The notes: generated from the letters alone by a model not told the origin. A DNA stretch of 64,000 nucleotides from Mesorhizobium zhangyense (GCF_011045115.1 NZ_JAAKZG010000004.1:62001-126000); one strand, 5' to 3'; positions 17,405 to 26,806 are shown, numbered from the stretch's first letter. Made by a program: numbers and translations.

Positions 17405-18192
17405 GCCGCGACTCCCGTTCGCCCGAGATCGGCGGCGATGCGATGGATTTCCGCCACCCGTTCTTCGTTGGAGGCGGCGATTCCGCCATCTGCATTCCAG
17501 AGGCTGTTTTCAAAACCGACGCGAACCTTGCCGCCAGCCCGGAGTGCGGCTTCGAGACATGCGGTCTCGCCACGGCCGAATGCGCAGACCATCCAGTCCG
17601 GCGCTTCGGACAGGTCCGCCGCCGCCGCAAGAAATGGCGCGAGGTCATCCGGCGTGCTCTCCTGGTTCACCGAATAGCGCCCGAGCACATAGATCACCGA
17701 TGGTGCGCCCACCGGAACAACGCCACGCGCGATCAGATCGCCGAGCCGCCCGACGTCGGCGTCGTCGTAGAGGATGTGCTGAACGTCGATGCCTTCGCAC
17801 GCGCACCAGGCGTAGAACGCCTCTGCCGCCGCCTCGTCGGCCTGAGCTGGGCAGAGTTCGCGCAACGCAACCGAGATTGCTTTCGGTCTGAGTGTTCGCA
17901 CCAATTGCATCTGCTCGGGCGCCGAATAAAGCCCGACCGCTTCCGTTGAGATCTGCACCGCCATGTCCGGCACTTTCTCGGCGAGGCGCTTGAGAAGTGC
18001 TGCGTAAAGCCCGGCGTCGAGTATATGGCCGCCATCGGCGCCACGCACATGGGCGTGGATCGCGCCGGCTCCGGCGCGGCGGCAGGCCAATGCAGTCTGC
18101 GCTATTTCGTCGATCGTCATCGGCAGGGCGGGATGATCAGCTTTGGTGCGGCGGGCGCCGTTCGGCGCGACCATGATGAGTGGAAGAGCCAT
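17401..18192 (-). CDS. BKACE family beta-keto acid cleavage enzyme (DUF849)
   Basis: 263 aa Zn-dependent TIM-barrel enzyme that condenses a beta-keto acid with acetyl-CoA, giving acetoacetate and a new CoA ester. Metal-ligand H46 and H48 in AIHAHVR, the distal GFENS Glu and MVCAFGRGETA are conserved. It starts 3 nt after the carnitine-dehydrogenase-like gene, the pairing known for dehydrocarnitine cleavage. Slightly shorter than many BKACE proteins (about 270-310 aa), but both metal motifs are present. Dehydrocarnitine or another gamma-amino beta-keto acid is the likely substrate. Confidence 0.85.
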   Translation of the reverse strand: MALPLIMVAPNGARRTKADHPALPMTIDEIAQTALACRRAGAGAIHAHVRGADGGHILDAGLYAALLKRLAEKVPDMAVQISTEAVGLYSAPEQMQLVRTLRPKAISVALRELCPAQADEAAAEAFYAWCACEGIDVQHILYDDADVGRLGDLIARGVVPVGAPSVIYVLGRYSVNQESTPDDLAPFLAAAADLSEAPDWMVCAFGRGETACLEAALRAGGKVRVGFENSLWNADGGIAASNEERVAEIHRIAADLGRTGVAA

Positions 18193-18195
18193 GGA

Positions 18196-19164
18196 TCACC
18201 CATCCTCCCGGCTGTCGTCGGCGAGCGCTTTCAACACGGCGATCATCAGTCGGTCGCGACGCGACTTGAGTTTGTCGATGGAACGTCCATCCGCCTCATC
18301 CGCGACACCTTCGATGAGCTTTGCGCGGGTCGCCGCATCCAGCCTTGGCGTGCCCAGCGTTGCCCAGCGCGCTTCCTGCGCCGGCCCGAGATGGTTCAGA
18401 TAGGCTTCGATGCCGCCGTCCCCGCCGCCAAGATGGTAAAGCATATGCGGCCCGTCGATCGCCCAGCGCAGGCCCGGCCCGAAGCGTATCGCGCGGTCGA
18501 CATCCTCGACAGAGGCGATACCTTCCGCGACGATGTGCACGGCTTCGCGCCAGAGCGCGGCACTCATGCGGTTGGCGAGATGTCCCACGGCCTCCTTCGT
18601 GACCCGAACCGGTGCCTTGCCGATCCGCTCGAAGAAGCGATAGGCCGCATCCTGAGCCGCGATGTCGGTGCACTCTCCACGCACGATCTCGACAAGTGGC
18701 ACCAGATGCGGCGGGTTGAACGGGTGTGCGACGACGATGCGCTGCGGATGCGAACAGCTGGCCTGCAATTCGCTGGCCGGAAAGGATGAGGTGCTTGACC
18801 CGATCACCACATCGGAAGGAGCGACGGCGTCGATTTCGCCCAGCAGTGCCTGCTTCAGCTCGATCTTCTCGGGCGCATTCTCCTGAACATAATCCGCGCC
18901 GGCAACAGCCTCGCCAAGTGTCGGGAAATAAGCCAGCGCGCCAGCGCCGACCTTGGATCCTCCACCGAGCAGTTCGAGATCGGCAAGTGCCTCACGGACG
19001 ATCTTGCGCAGCCGCGCTTCGCCATCGGGAAGCGGATCATAGGCTCTGACTGCCAGCCCCCGGCTCAGGAAATATGCCGCCCATGCGCCGCCGATCAGGC
19101 CGCAGCCGATAATAGCGACGGTCCGGATTTCTTCGCTGCGATAGGCAATCGGCGCTGTGCTCAT
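18196..19164 (-). CDS. 3-hydroxyacyl-CoA dehydrogenase-fold enzyme, carnitine 3-dehydrogenase-like
   Basis: 322 aa NAD-dependent beta-hydroxy acid dehydrogenase. Rossmann GCGLIGGAWA at residues 20-29, HPFNPPHLVPLVE catalytic region, then GPGLRWAIDGPHMLYHLGGG, a block typical of L-carnitine dehydrogenase. Some relatives carry a C-terminal thioesterase that frees betaine from betainyl-CoA; this one ends without it and no thioesterase gene is adjacent. Oxidises carnitine or a related beta-hydroxy gamma-amino acid to the keto acid used by the BKACE enzyme next door. Confidence 0.82.
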   Translation of the reverse strand: MSTAPIAYRSEEIRTVAIIGCGLIGGAWAAYFLSRGLAVRAYDPLPDGEARLRKIVREALADLELLGGGSKVGAGALAYFPTLGEAVAGADYVQENAPEKIELKQALLGEIDAVAPSDVVIGSSTSSFPASELQASCSHPQRIVVAHPFNPPHLVPLVEIVRGECTDIAAQDAAYRFFERIGKAPVRVTKEAVGHLANRMSAALWREAVHIVAEGIASVEDVDRAIRFGPGLRWAIDGPHMLYHLGGGDGGIEAYLNHLGPAQEARWATLGTPRLDAATRAKLIEGVADEADGRSIDKLKSRRDRLMIAVLKALADDSREDG

Positions 19165-19168
19165 TCGT

Positions 19169-20584
19169 TCAGATCAGCCCTTCACTGCGGAGTTCCTGCG
19201 TCACATCTTCGATCGCATTGCGTAAGCCCGTGGCGATGAGCGCGATCTCTTCCTCGGTGACGATGAAGGGTGGCGACAGAGCGATGATGTCGGAGTTCGG
19301 TAGGCCACGCACCAGAACGCCATGCCGCCGGGCGGCCGTCGCAACGCGACCCGCGATCTTGGCCGTAGCCGGCAGCTTGGCTTTGGTGTCTCGGTCGGCA
19401 ACGAGTTCTACGCCCATCATCAGGCCGGCGCTGCGGATTTCGCCGACAATCGCACAGCCGCCGATCGCGGCATCGAAGGCAGCACGGAAATCGCCCGCGA
19501 TCGCGGCAACATGCTCGACCAGGCCCTCCCGTTCGATGATTTCAAGATTGGCGAGTGCGGCAGCCGCGCAGGTCGGGTGACCCGAATAGGTGAAGCCGTG
19601 AGCAAAGACGCGCCCGTCCTTGGATGCCTCCTCGAAGACCGACCAGATTTGATCGCCGACAAACACTGCCGACAATGGCAGGTAGCCGCTGGTCAGCCCC
19701 TTGGCGGTCAGGATCAGGTCAGGTTTCATGCCGCAGGCTTCCGAGGCGAACCATGTGCCGGTGCGCCCATAGCCGGTGATCACCTCGTCGGCGACGAGCC
19801 GCACGTCGTACAGGTTGAGAACTTTCTGGATTTCCTGGAAATAACCGCGCGGCGGCGGCAGCACGCCACCCGTTCCCATGACCGGTTCGGCCACGAAACC
19901 AGCGACCGTGTCTGCGCCTTCGGCGCGGATCATCTGGTCCAGTTCGTTGGCGAGATAGGCCGAATAGGCTTCCTCGGTGTGACATTGGCGCAATGGGGCA
20001 TCGCGATAGAGATCAGGCCGCGAAACATGCCGTGCGAAATCGAGAGGAATGCCGAAATTCTGATGCACCATCGGAATGCCGGATAAACTGCCCGAGGCGA
20101 CGGATACGCCGTGATAGGCGTAGTCGCGCGAGATGATCTTGCGCTTTTCCGGTTTGCCCCGGCAGATGTTGTAGTACCAGAGCATCTTGACGGCCGTGTC
20201 GTTGGCATCGGACCCGGACGAGCCATAGAACACCCGCCGCATGGATTTCGGCGCCAGCGAAAGCAGCTTCTCCGACAGGCGGATGCTCGGCTCATTGCTG
20301 ATGCCGTTGAAGGAATGGAAATATGGCAGCTTCTGCGACTGCGCGGCGATCGCGTCGCTGATTTCGCGGCGGCCGTAGCCGACATTCACGCACCACAGAC
20401 CGGCCGCGGCATCGATGAATTCCTTGCCGCTCGCGTCAATGATGCGCGAGCCCTTCGCCTCGACCATGACCAGTGCGCCATTCGCCTGCTGATCGGCGAT
20501 CGCGGTGAACGGGTGGAAGAATGAGCCGCGGTCGGAAGAGACCAGAGCTGCGTTGTCGAATTCCTGCCCGACATGTTCATTCAT
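19169..20584 (-). CDS. Class-III PLP aminotransferase, second copy
   Basis: 471 aa fold-type I aminotransferase. Schiff-base K295 in LTAKGLTSGYLPLSAV, D266 of DEVITGYGRTG, GSSGSDANDTAVKMLWYYN present. It is only moderately similar to the copy at 14961, with an insertion around 185-215 (HVSRPDLYRDAPLRQ), so a different amine or keto acid is expected. First gene of the minus-strand operon; start MNEHVGQ chosen at 20584, with GGGAGG about 10 nt ahead. Regulon palindrome site 2 lies 57 nt upstream. Confidence 0.85.
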   Translation of the reverse strand: MNEHVGQEFDNAALVSSDRGSFFHPFTAIADQQANGALVMVEAKGSRIIDASGKEFIDAAAGLWCVNVGYGRREISDAIAAQSQKLPYFHSFNGISNEPSIRLSEKLLSLAPKSMRRVFYGSSGSDANDTAVKMLWYYNICRGKPEKRKIISRDYAYHGVSVASGSLSGIPMVHQNFGIPLDFARHVSRPDLYRDAPLRQCHTEEAYSAYLANELDQMIRAEGADTVAGFVAEPVMGTGGVLPPPRGYFQEIQKVLNLYDVRLVADEVITGYGRTGTWFASEACGMKPDLILTAKGLTSGYLPLSAVFVGDQIWSVFEEASKDGRVFAHGFTYSGHPTCAAAALANLEIIEREGLVEHVAAIAGDFRAAFDAAIGGCAIVGEIRSAGLMMGVELVADRDTKAKLPATAKIAGRVATAARRHGVLVRGLPNSDIIALSPPFIVTEEEIALIATGLRNAIEDVTQELRSEGLI

Positions 20585-20828
20585 GCGCTCAGCGCCTCCC
20601 TGATCGTAAAACCCTGCTGCGTGATCATTTTGTCATTTCGATATTGCGATCGCAGATCGCATAATGTATTTCAGAAAAATGCCTTTTCTGCCAACAAGAA
20701 ATTTGATTTCCAACGATAAATTTTTTCGGCAGGCCGAGGCAGAGGGATATAAACTGCAGTTTTGACAAGCAGTCGTAGGGTAATGCCTGCGCCACGCCTG
20801 GGCTAGCTACCACTAATGGGAGAAACAA
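20585..20828. other. Divergent intergenic region between aminotransferase and glutamylpolyamine synthetase genes
   Basis: 244 nt, AT-rich in its middle, without a supportable ORF. Contains regulon palindrome site 2 and presumably both promoters. Confidence 0.55.
20641..20667. promoter_or_regulatory. Regulon palindrome, site 2
   Basis: Identical to site 1 over its first 20 nt (ATATTGCGATCGCAGATCGC); the right arm is degenerate (ATAATGT instead of GCAATAT). Located between the divergent aminotransferase operon and the glutamylpolyamine synthetase gene. Candidate operator for the local GntR regulator. Confidence 0.7.
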
Positions 20829-22190
20829 TTGGGATCGACCCAACCAATAGATGACGCACTGGCGTGGCTTGCGAAGCATCCCGAGATCGACAGCCTTCGG
20901 GTTGCCGTCTGCGATCTGAACGGCGTGCTGCGGGGCAAGCGCATCGCTTCCGATCAGGCCCGCAAAGCGCTCGAGGGCGGGATGCGCATGCCTTACTCCC
21001 TTGTCGGCCTCGATATCTGGGGCGAGGACATCGAGGGCAATGCGCTCGTCTTCAGCAATGGCGATGCTGACGCGATCTGCCACTGGACCGGCAGGGACAT
21101 TCTCCCGATCGACTGGACGTCGCATCCGACCGCGCTGGTGCCGCTTTCTCTGGCACATGACGATGGTTCGCCCTTCCTCGGCGATCCACGCCAGGCGCTG
21201 GCCGCGATCCTTAAGCGCTATGCCGGGCATGGGCTGACGCCGGTCGTGGCGACGGAGCTCGAATTCTACCTCTTCGATCCAACGTCGAATAAGCCGGTCG
21301 GTCCGGTTTCTCCCGTGACGGGCAAGCGGCTGGATTCTGATGCAGCTCTCTCCATCGACGAGATCGACGCTTTCGAATCTTTCATCCACGACGTCTACGC
21401 CTCGTGCCGGGCGCAGGGTATTCCCGTCGATACCGCTATTGCCGAGAATGGCGTCGGTCAGTTCGAGATCAATCTCAACCACCTGCCGGATGCCTTGCGG
21501 GCCGCTGACGACGCGGTCCTGTTCAAGCGCACCGTCAAGGGCATCGCCCGCAAGCATGGCTTTGCCGCTAGCTTCATGGCCAAGCCTTATGGCGACCGTG
21601 CCGGCAACGGACTGCATGTCCATTTCAGCCTGCTCGACCGCGACGGCAACAACATCTTCAACGACGGAACCGACAAGGGGTCGGATGCAATGCGCCACGC
21701 GGTCGGCGGGCTGCTCTCCGGCATGGCCGAGAGCACACTGATCTTTGCGCCGCACTTCAATTCCTACCGCCGGCTGCGGCCGAACTCCTATGCGCCAACG
21801 GTGGTCGCCTGGGGCTATGAGAACCGCATGGTGGCAATCCGTATTCCGGGCGGCCCGAACAAGGCGCGCCGCATCGAGCATCGCGTCGCCGGCGCCGATG
21901 CCAATCCATACCTCGTGCTGGCCACGGTGCTGGGGGCGGCTCTGATCGGCATCGAGCGCAGGCTGGAAGCCGGCGAACCGATCGTCAGCGATGTCGGCTC
22001 TCACAGCCTGCCCAACCTGCCGCCGGACTGGGTATCCGGCATCAACGCCTTCGAGGCCGGCCCGCTGATGGCCGAACTCTTCTCGGCCGATCTGCGAGAC
22101 GCTTTCGTCGCTTGCAAACGTCAGGAACTCAACACTTTTGCCAAAGAAGTGAGCGACTTCGAAATCGAAACCTATCTCGAAAGCGTGTAG
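20829..22190 (+). CDS. Glutamine synthetase family, gamma-glutamylpolyamine synthetase-like (PuuA/SpuI)
   Basis: 453 aa ATP-dependent ligase that would attach glutamate to a primary amine, protecting it before oxidation or transamination. VAVCDLNGVLRGKRI near the N-terminus, ATELEFYLFD, GNGLHVHFSLLDRDG, NSYRRLRPNSYAP and RIEHRVAGADANPYLVLA follow the PuuA/SpuI pattern. Start is TTG at 20829, supported by GGGAGAAACAA directly ahead; no ATG fits the conserved N-terminus. Divergent from the aminotransferase operon through a shared palindrome. Substrate may be putrescine, another diamine or an omega-amino acid. Confidence 0.85.
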   Translation: MGSTQPIDDALAWLAKHPEIDSLRVAVCDLNGVLRGKRIASDQARKALEGGMRMPYSLVGLDIWGEDIEGNALVFSNGDADAICHWTGRDILPIDWTSHPTALVPLSLAHDDGSPFLGDPRQALAAILKRYAGHGLTPVVATELEFYLFDPTSNKPVGPVSPVTGKRLDSDAALSIDEIDAFESFIHDVYASCRAQGIPVDTAIAENGVGQFEINLNHLPDALRAADDAVLFKRTVKGIARKHGFAASFMAKPYGDRAGNGLHVHFSLLDRDGNNIFNDGTDKGSDAMRHAVGGLLSGMAESTLIFAPHFNSYRRLRPNSYAPTVVAWGYENRMVAIRIPGGPNKARRIEHRVAGADANPYLVLATVLGAALIGIERRLEAGEPIVSDVGSHSLPNLPPDWVSGINAFEAGPLMAELFSADLRDAFVACKRQELNTFAKEVSDFEIETYLESV

Positions 22191-22265
22191 CCGTGCCGCC
22201 CGTCGATCCTGAGTTATCGCTGCTTTGACGGCTCATTCATGCAGCAGGCCGGCATTTCAAAGCAT

Positions 22266-22290
22266 CAGACGAGGCCTTCCGTGTCGTCTG
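22266..22290. terminator. Weak hairpin between convergent genes
   Basis: CAGACGA-N11-TCGTCTG, 7-bp perfect arms, in the 128-nt gap between the convergent synthetase and GntR genes. No U tract on either side, so termination is uncertain. Confidence 0.35.
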
Positions 22291-22318
22291 CCAGGAAATG
22301 AGGACTGCGCTGGCTCAG

Positions 22319-23038
22319 CTACGCTGCAGCGGATGCGTCGTGAAAACGGGCCTTGCCGAGAAGATGGGCTGCCCCCTCGCGCAAATCACGCACGATTGCA
22401 TCGCGGGCACGCGCGGCATCCTTGGCCTCAAGCGCTGCCAGAGCATCCTCGTGATAGTCTATCTCAAGGATGCCCAAAAGCGCCCCTTCGAACACACCGG
22501 CGTAGCTGCGGAGGAACGGCCCGACCTGCATCCACAAGGTTTCGATCAGAAAGATCATCTGATCGTTGCCACAGTGGCGGTAGATGGAGAATTTGAACTC
22601 GTAGTTGCTGCGCAGATAAAGCCCGATATCGCCTGCTCGTGCCGCATCGGTAAGGTCACTGGAGTTGCGCCTGACGGTTCGCAGATTGTTGCCGTTTATC
22701 AGGCCTGCGGCCGCCTCCGTTGCCGCACCTTCAAGCACGATACGCGCCTCCATCAACTGGCGGAAGCGCTCTGCGGTCATGAGCGGCACTTCCATGCTGC
22801 CATTGGGCAACGCACTCAGTGCGCGCAGCGACTGCAGCCGCGACAGCGCACTGCGCACCGGCATGTCGCTGGTTCCGAGTTCGGCGGCTAGCTTGCGCGA
22901 CGTCAGCTTTTGACCCGGCGCGAAATGCCCCGACATCAACGCCTTGACGAGTTCGAGGTAAACTCTTTCATGCAGCGGCACAGCGTCGATGGAAGAGAGG
23001 CCAAAGCCAGGTTTATCGGTCATAACCAGTCCCGTCAT
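22319..23038 (-). CDS. GntR family transcriptional regulator, FCD domain
   Basis: 239 aa. Winged helix about 20-90 (LHERVYLELVKALMSGHFAPG, then LAAELGTSDMPVRSALSRLQ). In the FCD domain the usual FH metal-ligand position reads NYEFKFSIYRHCGN, so His is replaced by Lys, while the later DYHEDALAAL His is kept; effector binding may differ from metal-dependent FCD proteins. ATG at 23038 overlaps the ATPase stop (ATGA); a second in-frame ATG lies at 23023. Last gene of the transporter operon and likely controller of the palindromes at 13536, 20641 and 26600. Confidence 0.83.
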   Translation of the reverse strand: MTGLVMTDKPGFGLSSIDAVPLHERVYLELVKALMSGHFAPGQKLTSRKLAAELGTSDMPVRSALSRLQSLRALSALPNGSMEVPLMTAERFRQLMEARIVLEGAATEAAAGLINGNNLRTVRRNSSDLTDAARAGDIGLYLRSNYEFKFSIYRHCGNDQMIFLIETLWMQVGPFLRSYAGVFEGALLGILEIDYHEDALAALEAKDAARARDAIVRDLREGAAHLLGKARFHDASAAA

Positions 23039-24687
23039 GCCGCCGGCTGTGCGGCCGCGCCATCGAATTTTCTGTCCAGCAGCATCGCCGCATCAAGCAG
23101 GCGGCGCGTATAGGGATGCTGCGGACGATCGAATATGTCGTCGCGATTGCCCACCTCGACGATCTTGCCGTTTTCCATCACCGCCACGCGGTCCGACACC
23201 TGCTCGACGGCGCCAAGATCATGCGACACAAACAGGCAGGCAAAGCCATAGCGTTCCTGCAGCGTGCGGATCAGTTCGAGGATCTGCTTCTGCACCGTCA
23301 TGTCGAGCGCCGAAACTGGTTCATCTGCAACCACGAAGGCCGGTCGCCGAATGATGGCGCGGGCTATGGCAACACGCTGGCGCTGGCCGCCGGAAAGCTG
23401 GTGCGGCAGCCGCCGCAGGAATTCAGGGCCGAGCCCAACCTCTGAAAACACCTCGCGCACGCGCCTGTCGCGTTCGGCCTTCGAGATCGACGGGTCGAGC
23501 TTCAGCGGTTCGCCGACGATATCTTCCACCCGCTGGCGTGGATCGAGCGAGGAATAGGGATCCTGGAAGATGATCTGGATGTCGGCGCGATGGACCTTCG
23601 CCGTTTCGCTGCGTCCGAATTCAAGCGGCTTGCCGCGGAAACTGATCGAGCCGGAAGTCGTTTGCACCAGACCGACGATTGCACGGCCGAGCGTCGTCTT
23701 GCCCGAGCCCGATGCACCGACAAGAGCCACAGTCTCGCCGCGACCGACAACCAGGTCGACCGTATCGACCGCGCGCTTTGGCTGGCTGGTCCGGAAGAGA
23801 TGGCTGCGGCCGGGGTAATCGATGACGATATCGCGCATTTCGAGCAGCGGCTCCGCACGCGTCGAATTGCGCGCACCCCCCGCCTGCCGCTTCGGCAGCG
23901 CATCGACGAGGCGCTTGGTGTAGTCGTGCTTCGGAGCGGTGAGTACGTCGTTGCTGAGCCCCTGTTCCACCGCCTTTCCCTTGTGCATCACCACGACATC
24001 GCGCGCATAATGCGAGACCATGCCGAGATCATGGCTGATCAGAAGGACCGCCGTCCCATTCTCTTGCGTCAGCTCCATCATCAGGTCGAGCACATCGCGC
24101 TGAACCAGCGTGTCCAGCGCCGTCGTTGGCTCGTCGGCGATCAGCAGTTCCGGTTTCAGCAGCATGACCGAGGCCAGCATGATGCGCTGGCGCATGCCGC
24201 CGGAGAATTCATGCGGATAGGCGGAAAGGCAACGGGCCGGATCCTTGATCTGGATTCGCTCCAGCATGGCCAGCGAGCGGTCGCGTATCTCGCTCTTGCC
24301 GAGCTTCTGGTGAAGCGTCAGCCCTTCGGCCATCTGCTCGCCGATCGTCATGGACGGGTTGAGCGAGACCATCGGCTCCTGGAAAACCATGCCGATGCGC
24401 GCGCCGCGAATACCACGCATCGCTTTTGGCGGCAGGCCGACCAGCTCGGTATTGTTGAAGCGGATGCTGCTGCCCGGCGCAACGATCAGCGGCGTCGGCA
24501 GCAGGCCGAGCACGGCACGCGCCGCCATGGTCTTGCCGGAGCCGGATTCGCCGACCAGCGCCAGCATCCCGCCGGAATTGATTGTGAAGTTCAGCCCGTC
24601 GACGATCTTCGGGCCAACCGGTCCGATCGTGACGGTCAGGTCCTTGGCCGTGACGACTGGTGCTGTGCTGCTCGTGCCTTTGGTCAT
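23035..24687 (-). CDS. ABC transporter ATPase, DppD-DppF fusion (two nucleotide-binding domains)
   Basis: 550 aa with two complete ATPase domains: Walker A GESGSGKT near residue 40 and GASGSGKT near 325; signatures FSGGMRQR and LSGGQRQR; Walker [12 protein letters not shown] and [11 protein letters not shown]. It powers the dipeptide/oligopeptide-type permeases encoded just upstream. Start [12 protein letters not shown] is an ATG at 24687; the longer frame is an antisense-like extension. The C-terminus of domain 1 keeps a short oligopeptide-type linker. The single-chain layout contrasts with the separate DppD and DppF of the second importer at 47186-49194. Confidence 0.88.
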   Translation of the reverse strand: MTKGTSSTAPVVTAKDLTVTIGPVGPKIVDGLNFTINSGGMLALVGESGSGKTMAARAVLGLLPTPLIVAPGSSIRFNNTELVGLPPKAMRGIRGARIGMVFQEPMVSLNPSMTIGEQMAEGLTLHQKLGKSEIRDRSLAMLERIQIKDPARCLSAYPHEFSGGMRQRIMLASVMLLKPELLIADEPTTALDTLVQRDVLDLMMELTQENGTAVLLISHDLGMVSHYARDVVVMHKGKAVEQGLSNDVLTAPKHDYTKRLVDALPKRQAGGARNSTRAEPLLEMRDIVIDYPGRSHLFRTSQPKRAVDTVDLVVGRGETVALVGASGSGKTTLGRAIVGLVQTTSGSISFRGKPLEFGRSETAKVHRADIQIIFQDPYSSLDPRQRVEDIVGEPLKLDPSISKAERDRRVREVFSEVGLGPEFLRRLPHQLSGGQRQRVAIARAIIRRPAFVVADEPVSALDMTVQKQILELIRTLQERYGFACLFVSHDLGAVEQVSDRVAVMENGKIVEVGNRDDIFDRPQHPYTRRLLDAAMLLDRKFDGAAAQPAA

Positions 24688-24691
24688 GTGC

Positions 24692-25525
24692 TCAGCCCTG
24701 CATCTTCGGGTCGAACCAGTCGCGGATCGCATCGCCCAGCATGTTGATCCCCAGTAATGTGACCGAGATGCACAGGCCCGGCAGGATGATCAGATGTGGC
24801 GCCTGGGTGATGAAAGGCCGGCCAGTCGCCAGCATGTTGCCCCAGGTCGGCGCCGGTGGGGGAACACCGAGACCGAGAAAGGAGAGCGCACTCTCTGACA
24901 GGATCACCCAACCGAACATGGTTGTCGCCAGCACCGTCATCGGGGCGATGCAGTTGGGCAGGACGTGGCGCAGCATCGTTATCAGTTCGCTGTTGCCCAT
25001 CACCCGCGATGCCTCGATATATTCGCGTTCGCGGATCGACATCACGCTGGCACGCGCGACGCGCACCACGGCGGGTGTATAGGCCAGCCCAAGTGCAACC
25101 ACGATAGCGTCGCGGCTGGCGCCGGCGATTGCCATGATGCCGAGCGCCAGAAGCAGGCCAGGGAAGGCCAGCAGCGCATCGTTGAAGGTCATGATGATGC
25201 GGTCGGTCCAGCCGCGCAGAAAGCCTGCGAGCACCCCGAAGAAGAGCCCGAACACCATGGCGAAGGCGACAGTGGCGAACGAGATCCAGACGCTGGTGCG
25301 TGCGCCGTGAATGAGTCTGCTCAGTATATCGCGGCCGAATTCGTCGGTGCCGAGCCAATGGGTCGCGCTCAACCCCTTCATGCGCGACAGGAGGTCGAGC
25401 GCCAATGGGTCGTATGGTGCGATCTGGGGGCCCAGCACGGCCAGCACGACTAAGCTGATGACAATAGCGCCGCCAATGGTTGCATTGGCGCTGCGTCGCG
25501 GCAGAGCAAGGGAAAGGACACTCAT
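24692..25525 (-). CDS. Dipeptide/oligopeptide-type ABC permease (DppC-like)
   Basis: 277 aa inner-membrane permease. [19 protein letters not shown], then [23 protein letters not shown] is the family fingerprint near residues 55-78; the EAA loop reads [23 protein letters not shown]. Start [14 protein letters not shown] overlaps the DppB stop (ATGA). Upstream in-frame sequence is a shadow of DppB. Pairs with DppB to form the channel for the ligand bound by an SBP, probably that at 10643. Confidence 0.88.
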   Translation of the reverse strand: MSVLSLALPRRSANATIGGAIVISLVVLAVLGPQIAPYDPLALDLLSRMKGLSATHWLGTDEFGRDILSRLIHGARTSVWISFATVAFAMVFGLFFGVLAGFLRGWTDRIIMTFNDALLAFPGLLLALGIMAIAGASRDAIVVALGLAYTPAVVRVARASVMSIREREYIEASRVMGNSELITMLRHVLPNCIAPMTVLATTMFGWVILSESALSFLGLGVPPPAPTWGNMLATGRPFITQAPHLIILPGLCISVTLLGINMLGDAIRDWFDPKMQG

Positions 25526-26463
25526 TGCGTGATCCTGGGGTCGAAGAGCGGATAGAGCAGGTCCACGACCAGATTGACCAGAACGTAGATGACCGCGACG
25601 AAGAGGATGCAGCCCTGTACGACCGGATAGTCGCGCGCATAGATCGCGTCGACCAGCAGCCGTCCGAGACCAGGGATCGTGAAGACAGTCTCGATGACGG
25701 CGATGCCACCGAGCAGGCTGCCGAGGATCAGGCCGATCAGCGTCCAGGTCGGCGCGAATGCGTTCTTGAAGGCGTGCCGCCACATTACCGCCGATTCCGA
25801 CAAGCCCTTGGCTCGCGCATGGGTGATATATTCGAGCCTTGCTACCTCGATCGTGCTTGCCCGCGCCATGCGCACGATCGAGCCAATCTCGACCAGCACC
25901 AGCGTCAGCACCGGCATGGCGATAAATGACAATGCCTTCAGGAAATCATCATCAAAGGAGACGAAGCCGACTATCGGGAACCAGTTGAGCTTCAGGCCCA
26001 GGAACAGCAGGATCATCAGGCCGAGCCAGAAACTCGGGATCGACAGGAGCAGGGTCGACAGTGCCACGACGCTGAGGTCGGTCAGGCTGTTTTGCCGCCA
26101 GGCCGCGAACATGCCCGCCGGCACGGCAATCATCGCCGCTATTCCCACGGCCACGACCACGATTGTCGCCGAGACCGAAAATCGCTCCAGCATCAGCGGC
26201 AGCACCTGCTGTGCCGAGGTGATGGAGCTGCCGAAGTCGCCGCGAAAAATATTGCCGAGCCAGAGGAAGTATTGCGTGACGATCGGCTGGTCGAGCCCCA
26301 TGCGGTGTCGCAGCGCCTCGACCTGGTCCGGGCGGGCGAGGTCGCCCAGCATGAGCTTGGCCGGATCGCCAGGAATCAGCCGCACCATGACGAAAACCGC
26401 AATGGTGACGATGATCAGTGTCGGTATCGCGGAAGCCAGTCGGCCGAGCAGGAACTTTCTCAT
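25522..26463 (-). CDS. Dipeptide/oligopeptide-type ABC permease (DppB-like)
   Basis: 313 aa inner-membrane permease, first gene of the operon. MRKFLLGRLASAIPTLIIVTIAVFVMVRLIPGDP is the classic N-terminal helix plus PGDP motif; the C-terminus VNLVVDLLYPLFDPRI is also typical. EAA loop: YITHARAKGLSESAVMWRHAFKN. No SBP gene accompanies it, which is unusual for this transporter type and is why the SBP at 10643 is proposed as partner. Confidence 0.88.
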   Translation of the reverse strand: MRKFLLGRLASAIPTLIIVTIAVFVMVRLIPGDPAKLMLGDLARPDQVEALRHRMGLDQPIVTQYFLWLGNIFRGDFGSSITSAQQVLPLMLERFSVSATIVVVAVGIAAMIAVPAGMFAAWRQNSLTDLSVVALSTLLLSIPSFWLGLMILLFLGLKLNWFPIVGFVSFDDDFLKALSFIAMPVLTLVLVEIGSIVRMARASTIEVARLEYITHARAKGLSESAVMWRHAFKNAFAPTWTLIGLILGSLLGGIAVIETVFTIPGLGRLLVDAIYARDYPVVQGCILFVAVIYVLVNLVVDLLYPLFDPRITQ

Positions 26464-26806
26464 CGCCGTCCCGCCTCACTTTGCGAACTGGCTGGTGACT
26501 CGCGATGAGCGTTTGGACAAAAGGGCTGATGTAAATGCCGTTGCCTTGCGGTCACGCGCGATGTTCCCCTTCGTCGCGATTATGATTTTCCTATTTATTA
26601 TAGTGCGATCGACGATCGCGCAATTGTAAATATCGACAGGGCGTTTTTATCTCTATCAACTTGAAATCAATAAGGGTTCTTTCTCGCCATCCCACGAGAA
26701 ACTCAAATCCAGATAAAGTAAGTTGCTTCCATGGTTGCTGTTTTTTTAGGCATGAAAGCCTAAGCGGCAAGCGTAACAGACCAATGCCGCCCTACGTGCG
26801 AGACGC
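26464..26806. other. Intergenic promoter region upstream of the DppB operon
   Basis: 343 nt between two minus-strand operons, AT-rich from about 26570 to 26760. It contains regulon palindrome site 3; beyond that I see no gene or strong terminator after the alcohol dehydrogenase side. Confidence 0.55.
26600..26626. promoter_or_regulatory. Regulon palindrome, site 3
   Basis: TGCGATCG-AC-GATCGCGCAA core; matches site 1 except at the centre and outer edges. 137 nt upstream of the DppB start, linking the transporter and GntR gene to the hydrolase and aminotransferase promoters. Confidence 0.65.

Noticed and set aside
20625-22004. 459-codon minus-strand frame opposite the glutamylpolyamine synthetase
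   Set aside because: Shadow; it would also run through the regulon palindrome.
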